Shown here: piece by piece, positions 16,325 through 24,189 of the stretch
Layout of the letters: each line of letters opens with the position of its first letter
Position numbering within the stretch: position 1 is the stretch's first letter
Assembly (NCBI GenBank): GCA_030526485.1
Contig: JAUNCS010000007.1
Location: forward strand, 1-59,901
Source: Erysipelotrichaceae bacterium
GTDB lineage: Bacteria > Bacillota_I > Bacilli_A > Erysipelotrichales > Erysipelotrichaceae
Reading direction: 5' to 3'
DNA: 59,901 nt
Notes under the pieces: generated by a model
Told to the model about the DNA's origin: nothing
The model's database searches: none
What the model saw: only the letters and a program-made list of their open reading frames with translations
Translations under genes and position numbers: made by a program

Positions 16325-16346
16325 ATTATACACCAAGGTATATAAT
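16325..16346. promoter_or_regulatory. Divergent promoter pair for nusB and the DUF5662 gene, both leaderless in design
   Basis: In a 34-base gap, TATAAT stands on the minus strand (16325-16330), 6 bases before the nusB ATG. Another TATAAT stands on the plus strand (16341-16346), 6 bases before the GTG at 16353. Neither gene has a Shine-Dalgarno sequence. No good -35 hexamer is visible. Confidence 0.65.
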
Positions 16347-16352
16347 GTTGTA

Positions 16353-16928
16353 GTGGAAAAAATGACATACTTACAAAGATTAAAAGGACACTTTACAACC
16401 ATTACCAGACATAAACTTCTGGTTACTAAATTATGCTTTAAATGCGGCTTATATTCCCAAGGCTTAAAACACGATTTATCCAAATATTCCCTCATTGAGT
16501 TCTTTTCTGGCGTTAAATATTATCAGGGCTTCAGGTCCCCTATTGATGCGGAAAAAGAAGACCTGGGTTATTCTTTAGGCTGGTTACATCATAAGGGAAG
16601 AAATAAGCATCATTGGGAATACTGGATTGACCGCAATATGCAAAACTATGTTGAATTAGCAGTTAATGAAATGCCTCTTAATTATCTTTTAGAAGCAGCT
16701 TGTGATAAGATTGCTGCCAGTAAGATTTATCAAAAAGAAAAATATACTGATGCCTCTGCCTATATCTATTTAACCAGCGGCAAGGATTTAAATATCATGG
16801 GTGAAGAAAATGGCCGAAGACATAAAATACTACTGGAATATTTAAAGGACAATGGCGAAGAAAAAGCCCTTGCATACTACAAGGACCTTTATAAGAAATG
16901 GAAAGCTGATAAGAAGTACAACATTTAG
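16353..16928 (+). CDS. DUF5662 family protein
   Basis: Cytoplasmic protein (191 aa) of a family I recognise as DUF5662. Characteristic features are HDLSKYSLIEFFSGVKYYQG near residues 40-60, GWLHHKGRNKHHWEYW near 75-90, and later ACDKIAASKIY. The many conserved histidines and aspartates suggest a metal site and possibly hydrolase activity, but function is unknown. The start is GTG 16353, 6 bases after TATAAT. An ATG at 16362 is the alternative. Its stop shares four bases (TTAG) with the convergent dCMP deaminase gene. Confidence 0.75.
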   Translation: MEKMTYLQRLKGHFTTITRHKLLVTKLCFKCGLYSQGLKHDLSKYSLIEFFSGVKYYQGFRSPIDAEKEDLGYSLGWLHHKGRNKHHWEYWIDRNMQNYVELAVNEMPLNYLLEAACDKIAASKIYQKEKYTDASAYIYLTSGKDLNIMGEENGRRHKILLEYLKDNGEEKALAYYKDLYKKWKADKKYNI

Positions 16929-17395
16929 TTGTCTTCTTTTTTTATGTCCAGGACTACCTTGTATGGCAACTGTTCATAGACAACCCCTGCCTTATCAAGC
17001 ATAGTCTTGGATACGATGTTACCATCAGTACCATCATATTTATCTGATTCATAATAAATCTTCTTGATTCCTGATTGAATGATAGCCTTAGCGCACTCAT
17101 TGCACGGGAATAAAGAAACATAAATTGATGTATCTTTAACTGAACGTGGTGAATTTAAAATAGCATTTAACTCAGCATGAACAACATAGGCATACTTGGT
17201 GTCTTTAAAGCCACCTTCTCTGGCCCAAGGCATTTCTGCATCATTACAGCCCATAGGCATGCCATTATAGCCGATAGAAACTACTTTCTTATCAGCATCA
17301 ACAATACAGGCACCTACCTGTGTGTTTGGATCTTTGGAACGTAGAGCACTTAAGTGTGCCAGGCCCATGAAATATTCATCCCAAGAAATAATCAT
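16925..17395 (-). CDS. Deoxycytidylate deaminase (ComEB-like)
   Basis: Zinc enzyme (156 aa) that deaminates dCMP to dUMP for thymidylate synthesis. The zinc and catalytic motifs are HAELNAIL (His and Glu) and FPCNECAKAIIQ (PCxxC). The N terminus WDEYFMGLAHLSALRSKDP and GYNGMPMGCND are typical of the ComEB/DCD family. It is the last gene of the lspA-rluD-rhomboid run and converges on the DUF5662 gene with a 4-base overlap. Confidence 0.93.
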   Translation of the reverse strand: MIISWDEYFMGLAHLSALRSKDPNTQVGACIVDADKKVVSIGYNGMPMGCNDAEMPWAREGGFKDTKYAYVVHAELNAILNSPRSVKDTSIYVSLFPCNECAKAIIQSGIKKIYYESDKYDGTDGNIVSKTMLDKAGVVYEQLPYKVVLDIKKEDN

Positions 17396-17400
17396 TTTAA

Positions 17401-18636
17401 TTACCTGCTTTCTTTATAATACATTTTATATAATTCGACTTCTAATTTATCAGCAGTCTTATTCATACCGATATCGCGATACAGTTTTACAACTTCAGCA
17501 TCAGTCGCACCATAGAATGGCTGAATAGAGTTTTCTGATACATACTTATAGCCTAAGGCAATACTCATAATGACAAGTACTACAATAAACTGTTTGTTTA
17601 CCTGTTCGTTCTGGAAGATGTAGTAAAACATCAATCCACAGACTGCCCCACCTAAATGTGTTTGCCAAGCTACACCTGGCATAAAGTTCAGCATCATATT
17701 AAGCATCAGTGTAGGCATGATTGAGTTTAAGTTGAAATAGCCCTTCTCAATATAGTACATGCACATATATGTAAATAGACAGTAAATACCACCAGATAGA
17801 CCACACATTAATGAGTTAGCTGTAACTGCTCCATGCGTTAATGAAGCAAAGACAACACCAACCAGAAGTATAATTAAGTACTTTATTGAACCAATACTCT
17901 TTTCCAGAGTCTGGCCAATAAAGTTAAGTGACAGCATATTACATGCCAGGTGCAGTATAGAACTGTGTAAGAAGGCATTGGTGAATAAGCGATAGAACTG
18001 TTTTAAACCCAAAGTGAATTCTTTATAGTCAGCACCCATAGCGATTAAGGCGGCTGTTTTATTAGATCTCAGGGCCATTAAAGACACTGAGAAATAAAAG
18101 AATAGACACATAAGCATCACAATATGAGTAACCGGAGTGCCCTGTTCTTTCAGTTTTGCTAAGAAAGGCTTCTTCTTAGCCTGTTCCTTTGCTTCTCTAA
18201 TACGGGTATTAATACTTAGAATTAATCTTTTGATTTCTTCTTCCTGATTATCTACCAGGTGTACAACATGGCCAATACCTGGAAAAATCGCTTCAAGATC
18301 AATGCCATTGATATAGTCGTTATCAATAAAGACAGTTTCAAATTCTGTGTCTTCGGCTTCACCATAGCCAATATGGATATCTAGTAAGACGGGGTTTTTC
18401 GCATTTAACTGCTTTTCCGCCACATCCATAATGGCCTTGATACGAGGAAGCTCATTATTGGTTTTATCAAGACTGTCAGAACTGATTCTGATGATTTTAA
18501 AGTTAGGGTCATCCTTGTTTACACAATAGACCTCATTGGCTCCCATCAGGTTTTTAACACCCAGGCTGATGTAGTTGTAACGGCAGACGAAGAACTCCAT
18601 TAGCTGATATATTTTACATACATCGCTATTGTTCAT
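17401..18636 (-). CDS. Rhomboid family intramembrane serine protease
   Basis: Membrane protease (411 aa) with a cytoplasmic N-terminal domain of about 165 residues and a six-or-more-helix rhomboid core. Core motifs are YRLFTNAFLHSSILHLACNM (loop 1 and helix 2), the catalytic serine in CGLSGGIYCL (about Ser281), and the catalytic histidine in WQTHLGGAVCGLM (about His327). A further helix and a short cytoplasmic tail follow. The layout resembles GluP/YqgP of Bacillus, which has an N-terminal domain of similar size. The ATG at 18636 has GGAGG 5 bases upstream. The ATG at 18648 is less well placed. It overlaps rluD. Confidence 0.9.
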   Translation of the reverse strand: MNNSDVCKIYQLMEFFVCRYNYISLGVKNLMGANEVYCVNKDDPNFKIIRISSDSLDKTNNELPRIKAIMDVAEKQLNAKNPVLLDIHIGYGEAEDTEFETVFIDNDYINGIDLEAIFPGIGHVVHLVDNQEEEIKRLILSINTRIREAKEQAKKKPFLAKLKEQGTPVTHIVMLMCLFFYFSVSLMALRSNKTAALIAMGADYKEFTLGLKQFYRLFTNAFLHSSILHLACNMLSLNFIGQTLEKSIGSIKYLIILLVGVVFASLTHGAVTANSLMCGLSGGIYCLFTYMCMYYIEKGYFNLNSIMPTLMLNMMLNFMPGVAWQTHLGGAVCGLMFYYIFQNEQVNKQFIVVLVIMSIALGYKYVSENSIQPFYGATDAEVVKLYRDIGMNKTADKLEVELYKMYYKESR

Positions 18637-19540
18637 AGTATCCTCCATTTTCCAAAATATAATCCTTCATATACTTAGGAATTTCTGTCTTAAATTCAAC
18701 ACGTTCATTAGTACGTGGATGAATAAAACTTAAAGAATAAGCGTGTAAGAACTGACCAGTTTCGTCAATATATGGTCCACCATACTTAGGATCATTTAAG
18801 ACCGGATGATGAATAAATGACATATGAACTCTAATCTGGTGAGTTCTGCCAGTTAATAGGTTTACATCCAGGAAAGTAGCATTACTTAAACGGCTAAGAA
18901 CCTTAAATTCAGTTTTAGCTTCCTTGGAATTCTTATCAGTGACCGCCATCTTCTGTCTGTCTTTTTCATTACGGCCAATTGGGGCATCAATGATACCCTC
19001 ATTGTTTTCGATTGTGCCCTTAACAATGCAATAGTACTTGCGATAGCAGGTCTTGTCTTTTAACTGTTCACTCAGCTTAACGTGAGCTTCGTTATTTTTG
19101 GCAATAACCAGTAAACCACTGGTATCCTTATCAATACGATGGACAATACCTGGTCTAAAATAACCATTCACTTCAGATAAAGACTTACTGTTAAATAGTA
19201 AGGCATTTACTAATGTATTGTCATAGTTACCAGGTGCTGGATGAACTACCAGTCCCTTTTGCTTATTTACAACAATGACATCTTCATCTTCATAAACAAT
19301 ATCCAGTGGGATATCAGCTAGTTTTAAATCAGTCATAACTGCTTCTTCATATTCAACAGTAATGGCATCATTCAACTTTGTTTTATAAGAGTTTTTACCC
19401 TTATTACCATTAACAAGAATTTTTTCTTCCTTGATTAATGTTTGAATGTTTGATCTAGATAATGGACTGTTTTCTGCAATATAAGCATCAAGTCGCATAT
19501 TAATATTTTCTTCATCTACAAAAAGGTCAAGCTTTGGCAT
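18626..19540 (-). CDS. rluD: RluA/RluD family rRNA pseudouridine synthase
   Basis: Pseudouridine synthase (304 aa). It has an N-terminal S4 RNA-binding domain (about 14-70), then the catalytic domain with GIVHRIDKDTSGLLVIAKN (catalytic Asp) and GRTHQIRVHMSFI. The position after lspA and the S4 domain favour the RluD-type enzyme (YlyB in Bacillus). The exact 23S rRNA sites cannot be read from the sequence. The start overlaps the end of lspA by 14 bases. Confidence 0.93.
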   Translation of the reverse strand: MPKLDLFVDEENINMRLDAYIAENSPLSRSNIQTLIKEEKILVNGNKGKNSYKTKLNDAITVEYEEAVMTDLKLADIPLDIVYEDEDVIVVNKQKGLVVHPAPGNYDNTLVNALLFNSKSLSEVNGYFRPGIVHRIDKDTSGLLVIAKNNEAHVKLSEQLKDKTCYRKYYCIVKGTIENNEGIIDAPIGRNEKDRQKMAVTDKNSKEAKTEFKVLSRLSNATFLDVNLLTGRTHQIRVHMSFIHHPVLNDPKYGGPYIDETGQFLHAYSLSFIHPRTNERVEFKTEIPKYMKDYILENGGYYEQ

Positions 19541-19994
19541 TTTTGTTCTCCTTTAATACAGTAATAATAAATAAAGCCACACCGACAGTTAAACAGATAT
19601 CGGCAAAGTTGAAGACTGGAAAATCCCAACCTAATAGATTGAAATCAAGAAAGTCAACAACATAGATTCTAAAGATACGATCTAAGAAATTTCCCATCGT
19701 ACCGCCAATCATTAAGAGCAGTGCTGACTTAGTCAAATAATCCCTCTTGTCGCAAGTCTTTAATAAATAAAGGAAGATTGCTAAACAGATGGGAGTCAGT
19801 ATATAGAAAGTTGTAGTGGCATTCTGCATAATTGAGAAGCCAGCTCCAAAGTTCTGTACATATGTCAGATTAAAGAAACCATCAATAACAGTAATTGATT
19901 CTTTTAAAGGAATATAGGTAGTTACCAGGTTCTTTAAATACTGGTCAATGGCGGTTAAAGCCACCACTATAAAGCTATAAATTACATAAGTCAT
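19527..19994 (-). CDS. lspA: Lipoprotein signal peptidase (signal peptidase II)
   Basis: Membrane aspartyl protease (155 aa) that removes the signal peptide from lipidated prolipoproteins. Four transmembrane helices. The catalytic aspartates are in GNFLDRIF and FNFADICLTVG, and NFGAGFSI is also conserved. I start it at the ATG at 19994. The frame is open to 20027, but that part lies across the promoter. TATAAT (20001-20006) is 6 bases upstream and there is no Shine-Dalgarno sequence, so the message is probably leaderless. It fits with the lipoprotein gene at 58603 and the Lit-like gene at 25108. Confidence 0.95.
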   Translation of the reverse strand: MTYVIYSFIVVALTAIDQYLKNLVTTYIPLKESITVIDGFFNLTYVQNFGAGFSIMQNATTTFYILTPICLAIFLYLLKTCDKRDYLTKSALLLMIGGTMGNFLDRIFRIYVVDFLDFNLLGWDFPVFNFADICLTVGVALFIITVLKENKNAKA

Positions 19995-20000
19995 AAATCT

Positions 20001-20006
20001 ATTATA
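20001..20006 (-). promoter_or_regulatory. -10 box of lspA, 6 bases before the start codon
   Basis: A perfect TATAAT is followed by AGATTT and the ATG. There is no ribosome binding site between. Confidence 0.65.
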
Positions 20007-20067
20007 GATAATCCAAAAGTAAAACAAAAGAGTGATTTCTCACTCTTAATTGCTTATCTAGTGCTAA

Positions 20068-20313
20068 TTATTCCTTGATAGAAGCTAGTGCCTTGGCAAT
20101 CTGATCTGGACAAGATGTAGGCTTGAAACCACACTGAATTCCACTTAATCTTTCAATTACTTCTTCAACTTTCATACCCTTTACTAAGGCTGCGATACCC
20201 TTAAGGTTACCATTACAGCCACCAATAACTTCAAGGGATTCAACTACCCCGTTTTCTACTTCGATATTAAACTGGCGAGAACAAACGCCACTTGGATTAT
20301 ATGTATATTTCAT
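20068..20313 (-). CDS. TSCPD-motif protein (TIGR03905 family)
   Basis: Small protein (81 aa) of the TSCPD family found alone or fused to class II ribonucleotide reductases. Visible motifs are GVCSRQFNIEVENGVVE, the glycine-rich GGCNGNLKGIAALVKGM, and CGFKPTSCPDQIAKAL, with conserved cysteines that could bind metal. Function is unknown. It is monocistronic and divergent from gltX. An AAGGAG Shine-Dalgarno sequence is present, with TATAAT at 20335-20340 on the minus strand. Confidence 0.88.
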   Translation of the reverse strand: MKYTYNPSGVCSRQFNIEVENGVVESLEVIGGCNGNLKGIAALVKGMKVEEVIERLSGIQCGFKPTSCPDQIAKALASIKE

Positions 20314-20342
20314 CTTTTATCTCCTTTGTCCTATATTATACA

Positions 20343-20371
20343 TTGATCCTAAAGATTAATTTAAGTAAAAT
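20343..20371 (+). promoter_or_regulatory. gltX promoter
   Basis: TTGATC (20343-20348), a 17-base spacer and TAAAAT (20366-20371). A GGAGG Shine-Dalgarno sequence follows before the ATG. Confidence 0.7.
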
Positions 20372-20391
20372 AGTTTAGGAGGATTTTAATA

Positions 20392-21837
20392 ATGGCTAAT
20401 AAAGTAAGAACAAGATTTGCTCCATCTCCTACTGGATATATGCATATCGGTAACTTAAGAACCGCTTTGTATACTTATCTGGTTGCTAAAAAAGACAATG
20501 GAACATTTATTTTAAGAATAGAAGATACTGACCAGGGAAGACTGGTTGAAGGTGCTACAGACATCATTTATGAAACACTTAAACAGTGTGGTCTAAAACA
20601 TGATGAAGGACCAGACGTTGGTGGTGACTATGGTTCGTATGTTCAGTCAGAAAGAATGGCTAGTGGTATCTATAAAAAATACGCTATGCAGCTTGTTGAA
20701 ATGGGCAAGGCTCATATCTGTTTCTGTAAGGAAGAAGATATTCAGGCTTTAAGAGAAAAAGCTGGTGATTCATTCTATTATGATGATCCTTGTAAGTACT
20801 TAAGCAAGGAAGAAATTGAAACAAGAATGAATGCTGGTGAACCATATGTAATTAGACAGAATGTAAATAAGGAAGGCCATACTTCGTTTGATGATGAAGT
20901 ATATGGAACTATCACTGTTGATAATTCAACTCTTGATGAAATGATCCTGTTAAAATCTGATGGCTTCCCTACTTATAACTTTGCCAATGTAATTGATGAC
21001 CATATCATGGCTATCACTCATGTAGTTAGAGGTAATGAATATTTGTCATCTACTCCTAAGTACAATCTTTTATATGAAGCATTTGGTTGGGAAAAACCTA
21101 TCTATATCCATTGCCCACCAGTAATGAAGGATGAACACAATAAATTATCAAAGAGAAATGGTGACGCTTCTTTCCAGGACTTAGTGGCTAAGGGCTATTT
21201 ACCAGAAGCAATTCTAAACTATATTGCCCTTCTTGGTTGGGCACCTAGTGAAGAAAGAGAAATCTATTCATTAGATGAACTTGTACAGGCCTTCGATGTA
21301 AAGAGAATTGGTCAGACCGGTGCAATATTCGATATTGAAAAATTAAAATGGATGAATGGTGTTTATCTAAGAAATATGGAAGAAGATAAATATCTTGAAC
21401 TATTAAGACCAGAACTTGAAGCTCATGTCGATGCTAAATATGATTACAGAGCTATCTGCCAGACTCTAAAAGACAGAGTTGTTCTATTAAAAGATGTTGA
21501 AGGCATGACAGACTTCTACCGTGGTGTTTTAGATTATACTGAAGACCTATACAACAACAAGAAAGCTAAGTGCAATCCAGAAGTTGGTCTAAACTGCTTA
21601 AATCTGGCATTACCTGCTTTAAAGGGATTAACTGAATGGAATAATGATACTATCTTTGCTGCTTTAGCTAAGGTAGCAGCCGATAACGGCTTAAAGAATA
21701 TTACTGTTATGTATCCTGTTCAGGTTGCTTTAACTGGTAAGACTGTTGCTGCAGGTGGCGCTACAATGATCGCTCAAATTCTAGGTAAGGAAGAAGCTAT
21801 CGCTAGAATTGAAGCTGCAATCGCAAAATTTAACTAA
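20392..21837 (+). CDS. gltX: Glutamyl-tRNA synthetase
   Basis: Class I aminoacyl-tRNA synthetase (481 aa) that charges tRNA-Glu and, in bacteria lacking GlnRS, also tRNA-Gln. The HIGH box is in RFAPSPTGYMHIGNLRTAL (about 8-26) and the KMSKS equivalent is KLSKRNG near 240. The C-terminal anticodon-binding helical domain is complete. It has its own promoter and terminator. A tRNA-Glu(CUC) gene is encoded on the other strand about 500 bases downstream. Confidence 0.97.
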   Translation: MANKVRTRFAPSPTGYMHIGNLRTALYTYLVAKKDNGTFILRIEDTDQGRLVEGATDIIYETLKQCGLKHDEGPDVGGDYGSYVQSERMASGIYKKYAMQLVEMGKAHICFCKEEDIQALREKAGDSFYYDDPCKYLSKEEIETRMNAGEPYVIRQNVNKEGHTSFDDEVYGTITVDNSTLDEMILLKSDGFPTYNFANVIDDHIMAITHVVRGNEYLSSTPKYNLLYEAFGWEKPIYIHCPPVMKDEHNKLSKRNGDASFQDLVAKGYLPEAILNYIALLGWAPSEEREIYSLDELVQAFDVKRIGQTGAIFDIEKLKWMNGVYLRNMEEDKYLELLRPELEAHVDAKYDYRAICQTLKDRVVLLKDVEGMTDFYRGVLDYTEDLYNNKKAKCNPEVGLNCLNLALPALKGLTEWNNDTIFAALAKVAADNGLKNITVMYPVQVALTGKTVAAGGATMIAQILGKEEAIARIEAAIAKFN

Positions 21838-21841
21838 TACA

Positions 21842-21865
21842 AAAGCTCTCAATCGAGAGCTTTTT
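21842..21865. terminator. Bidirectional terminator of gltX and the GNAT gene
   Basis: Stem AAAGCTCTC / GAGAGCTTT with loop AATC. T-runs occur on both sides (TTTTT on plus, TTTTG on minus). It overlaps the stop of the convergent GNAT gene. Confidence 0.88.
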
Positions 21866-22307
21866 ATATGTCTTTTACAAAGTTAACAGTACCCTTCATT
21901 GGTAGATAGCCATTAGCGATATAGAAGTCAAAGGCTGGCATTTCTTTTTCGGTCTGTAAAAGTATTGCCTTATACCCTTTTGTCTTTAAATCTTTCTCTA
22001 TTTCCCTAAGAAAGAAAGATCCAAGTCCCTCACCCTGTCTATCTGTTTTAATACATAATTCATCAATGAAGTATTCAAGACCTGAGTACCAGTGCTTGAA
22101 TCTGCCTAAAGATAAACCAATCAGTTCATCATCAACATATAAACCAAAAGATACAGAATTGTTTTGACCTATTAAATCAGTGATATATAAATCGAGCTGT
22201 CTTTCATCAGACCAGTCATCATTCCAGGGTTCTATACTAAAGACTGAATAGAATAAACTCTTGATTTCTTCTTTATTTTCTATACCTAATTCTTCAATGT
22301 ATTTCAT
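21864..22307 (-). CDS. GNAT family N-acetyltransferase
   Basis: GNAT acetyltransferase (147 aa). Motif A is YFIDELCIKTDRQGEGLGSF (Q/R-x-x-G-x-G). The C-terminal strand has LLQTEKEMPAFDFYIANGYL. The substrate is not evident. I start it at the ATG at 22307. The frame runs on to 22424, but that stretch is the tRNA-Glu gene. The perfect -10 TATAAT (22314-22319) is 6 bases upstream with no Shine-Dalgarno sequence, and it directly abuts the T-tract of the tRNA terminator. Confidence 0.85.
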   Translation of the reverse strand: MKYIEELGIENKEEIKSLFYSVFSIEPWNDDWSDERQLDLYITDLIGQNNSVSFGLYVDDELIGLSLGRFKHWYSGLEYFIDELCIKTDRQGEGLGSFFLREIEKDLKTKGYKAILLQTEKEMPAFDFYIANGYLPMKGTVNFVKDI

Positions 22308-22318
22308 AAGTTCATTAT

Positions 22319-22344
22319 ATAAAAAAAGCGACAATAGTCGCTTT
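22319..22344 (-). terminator. Terminator after tRNA-Glu
   Basis: On the minus strand AAAGCGAC / GTCGCTTT with a 4-base loop is followed by a run of T. The T-run merges into the -10 box of the GNAT gene. Confidence 0.88.
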
Positions 22345-22353
22345 ATTGATAAG

Positions 22354-22430
22354 TGGTGATCGATACGGGATTCGAACCCGTGAATGTTGCCTTGAGAGGG
22401 CAATGTGTTAAACCGTTTCACCAATCGACC
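22354..22430 (-). tRNA. tRNA-Glu (anticodon CUC)
   Basis: The minus strand folds as a full cloverleaf. Acceptor stem GGTCGAT / ATCGATC, discriminator A and an encoded CCA. The anticodon stem TTGCC / GGCAA encloses loop CTCTCAA, giving anticodon CTC at positions 34-36, which reads GAG. The T-arm has GGGTTCGAATCCC. It starts about 4 bases after the rplT terminator and has its own terminator. The glutamyl-tRNA synthetase gene lies nearby. Confidence 0.93.
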
Positions 22431-22433
22431 ATA

Positions 22434-22455
22434 AAAAGGATCTTTCGACCCTTTT
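22434..22455 (-). terminator. Terminator of the infC-rpmI-rplT operon
   Basis: Stem AAAAGGGTC / GATCCTTTT (one G-U pair) with a GAAA loop, followed by T residues that run into the tRNA-Glu 5' end. Confidence 0.8.
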
Positions 22456-22461
22456 ATGTAC

Positions 22462-22818
22462 TTACTTTAAGTTAGCCTTTGCAGTATCGCAAATGTTCTT
22501 GAATGCTTCAGGATCAGCGATAGCGATTTCTGATAACATCTTTCTGTTGATGTTAACGTTAGCTACCTTTAAACCATGCATTAACTTAGAATAGCTTAAG
22601 TCGTTTAGTCTAGCAGCAGCATTGATACGAGCGATCCATAATTTACGGAAGTTTCTCTTATTCTGCTTTCTAGCAATGTAAGCATACTTGTGAGAATGCA
22701 TTACTTGTTCATGAGCTGTCTTGAATAATAAGTGTTTGCTACCGAAGTAACCCTTAGCCTGTTTTAAGACTCTCTTATGTCTCTTTCTTAAGACTGTAGA
22801 TCTCTTTACTCTTGCCAT
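22462..22818 (-). CDS. rplT: 50S ribosomal protein L20
   Basis: Primary 23S rRNA-binding protein (118 aa), needed for early 50S assembly and, in Bacillus, the repressor of its own operon through the leader RNA. Highly basic N-terminal extension ([20 protein letters not shown]) and a globular C-terminal half with [20 protein letters not shown]. Confidence 0.98.
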   Translation of the reverse strand: MARVKRSTVLRKRHKRVLKQAKGYFGSKHLLFKTAHEQVMHSHKYAYIARKQNKRNFRKLWIARINAAARLNDLSYSKLMHGLKVANVNINRKMLSEIAIADPEAFKNICDTAKANLK

Positions 22819-22833
22819 AATACGTTCTCCTCC

Positions 22834-23028
22834 TTATCCCTGTAATAAATCTCTAACTCTCTTAACATCTGTCTTGTCAACAAGAGCTGATTTTCTTAGT
22901 TGTACTTTCTGCTTGTGTGTCTTGTTAGCAGCGAAGTGTGATGTGAAATTGTGGTGTCTTTTTAACTTACCAGTACCTGTAACTTTTACTCTCTTAGCAA
23001 AAGTCTTTTTTGTTTTCATTTTTGGCAT
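22834..23028 (-). CDS. rpmI: 50S ribosomal protein L35
   Basis: Small basic ribosomal protein (64 aa) starting [20 protein letters not shown], followed by KLKRHHNF. Typical L35. It lies between infC and rplT. Confidence 0.98.
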   Translation of the reverse strand: MPKMKTKKTFAKRVKVTGTGKLKRHHNFTSHFAANKTHKQKVQLRKSALVDKTDVKRVRDLLQG

Positions 23029-23042
23029 TTGTTTACCCTCCT

Positions 23043-23570
23043 TTATTTCTTTTTAGGCATTAGTACACAGGACATGATATTGCCTTCTAACTTTGGCTGT
23101 TTGTCAACGTTAGCAATATCAGATAATTGGCTAATGAAGTCATTCATAACTTTTAAACCAACCTCTTGTCTTGTCATCATACGACCTCTGAAACGCATAT
23201 CAACTTTAACTTTCATGCCGCTTTCGATCCAACCCTTAGCCTGTTTGAACTTAGTGTTGAAGTCGTTAACGTCAATAACTGGTGATAGACGTAAAGGTTT
23301 TAGTTCTGTGTTGTGCTGATTCTTTTTAGCTTCCTTAGCTTTCTTTTGAGCTTCGAAACGATAACGGCCATAATCCAATATCTTGCATACTGGTGGCTGT
23401 GCGTTTGGCGCAACACATAGTAAGTCTAACTCTTGATCATATGCTTTATTTAAAGCATCAAATCTACTCATTTTACCAAGTTGAGTTCCGTCTGAGTCAA
23501 TTACTAATACTTCCTTAAAACGGATAGCTTCATTGACTAGATCTTCTGGTTTTTTCCCTGCGATAGTAAT
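23043..23570 (-). CDS. infC: Translation initiation factor IF-3, with an AUU start codon
   Basis: IF-3 (175 aa) binds the 30S subunit, checks the start codon and prevents premature subunit joining. The first in-frame ATG (23471) would remove 33 conserved residues. Upstream the same frame reads [17 protein letters not shown], the true IF-3 N terminus. It begins at ATT (23568-23570), 2 bases after AGGAGG. AUU start codons on infC are the classical device by which IF-3 represses its own translation. The N domain, linker helix and C domain ([13 protein letters not shown]) are complete. Confidence 0.95.
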   Translation of the reverse strand: MTIAGKKPEDLVNEAIRFKEVLVIDSDGTQLGKMSRFDALNKAYDQELDLLCVAPNAQPPVCKILDYGRYRFEAQKKAKEAKKNQHNTELKPLRLSPVIDVNDFNTKFKQAKGWIESGMKVKVDMRFRGRMMTRQEVGLKVMNDFISQLSDIANVDKQPKLEGNIMSCVLMPKKK

Positions 23571-23699
23571 GTCCTCCTAATAAAATAAAAAGCGAGACAA
23601 AGCCCACTTATATTACAACATTTTGTAGCAATATTTATACCCAACTCTTAAGAGATCAGGTGAGAAGTGGTCTTCTACTTTCTACGTACTTTTTATTAC
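23571..23699 (-). ncRNA. L20-type leader of the infC-rpmI-rplT operon
   Basis: A 129-base untranslated leader lies between the promoter and infC. It contains GAAGACCACTTCTCACC and a CTCTTAAGAG hairpin. A later AAGTGGG can pair with the upstream ACCACTT over a long range, then GTCTCGCTTTTTATTTT precedes the Shine-Dalgarno. Position and long-range pairing match the L20-binding leaders of Bacillota, which bring about autogenous control by L20. Confidence 0.7.
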
Positions 23700-23705
23700 T
23701 TGTTA

Positions 23706-23735
23706 ATTATAGAAAGAATTCTGGATTCTTGTCAA
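23706..23735 (-). promoter_or_regulatory. infC operon promoter
   Basis: Consensus TTGACA (23730-23735) and TATAAT (23706-23711), 18 bases apart, inside the 3' end of the phosphodiesterase gene. Transcription should start near 23699. Confidence 0.85.
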
Positions 23736-24189
23736 TAAATTTTTTCTCTAATTTTAAATTACCATTATCATCAATATGAAGAATAGCATATGTTGGCCCT
23801 TCTCCATTTCTGTTGTAGCAGCAAGAACCCGGATTAATGAGTTCCATACCCATTAACTGCGTATGCGTAAAGATATGCGTATGACCAAATAAAACCGTCT
23901 GACAGCCATTGTTTCGGGCCAGTTCTACAAGATTCTTTAAATTGTAGATATAGCCATCACCATGGATTAAAAAGAAATAATGACCATTGGCGCTTAAAAC
24001 TCTAAATCGAGGAAAGATATTTGGCCAGTCATTGTTCCCTTTCACACTAATAAAAGGGCTGATTTCTTCGGGAGTATCAGCCTGTGAATCACCTAAGTGC
24101 CAGTAATAATCGCAATCAGGATTTTCTCTTTTTATAATTTCCAGGGCTTCAGTTAAGCCATGGTTGTCAGAACAAAGTGCTATTTTCAT
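23707..24189 (-). CDS. YfcE/MJ0936 family metallophosphodiesterase
   Basis: Calcineurin-like phosphoesterase (160 aa). Metal-binding motifs in order are CSDNHG (D-x-H), WHLGDSQAD (G-D), VKGNND (G-N-N/H-D), IHGDGY and FGHTHIF (G-H-T-H). Family members hydrolyse phosphodiesters with Mn or Ni, and the natural substrate is unclear. It overlaps the next gene by 4 bases, which suggests an operon. The gene's end contains the infC promoter. Confidence 0.9.
   Translation of the reverse strand: MKIALCSDNHGLTEALEIIKRENPDCDYYWHLGDSQADTPEEISPFISVKGNNDWPNIFPRFRVLSANGHYFFLIHGDGYIYNLKNLVELARNNGCQTVLFGHTHIFTHTQLMGMELINPGSCCYNRNGEGPTYAILHIDDNGNLKLEKKFIDKNPEFFL

Noticed and set aside
18637-18648. Upstream ATG for the rhomboid protease
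   Set aside because: The ATG at 18636 has GGAGG at the right distance. The ATG at 18648 overlaps that GGAGG.
22308-22424. N-terminal extension of the GNAT protein
   Set aside because: The DNA is the tRNA-Glu gene and its terminator, so the extension cannot be protein-coding.
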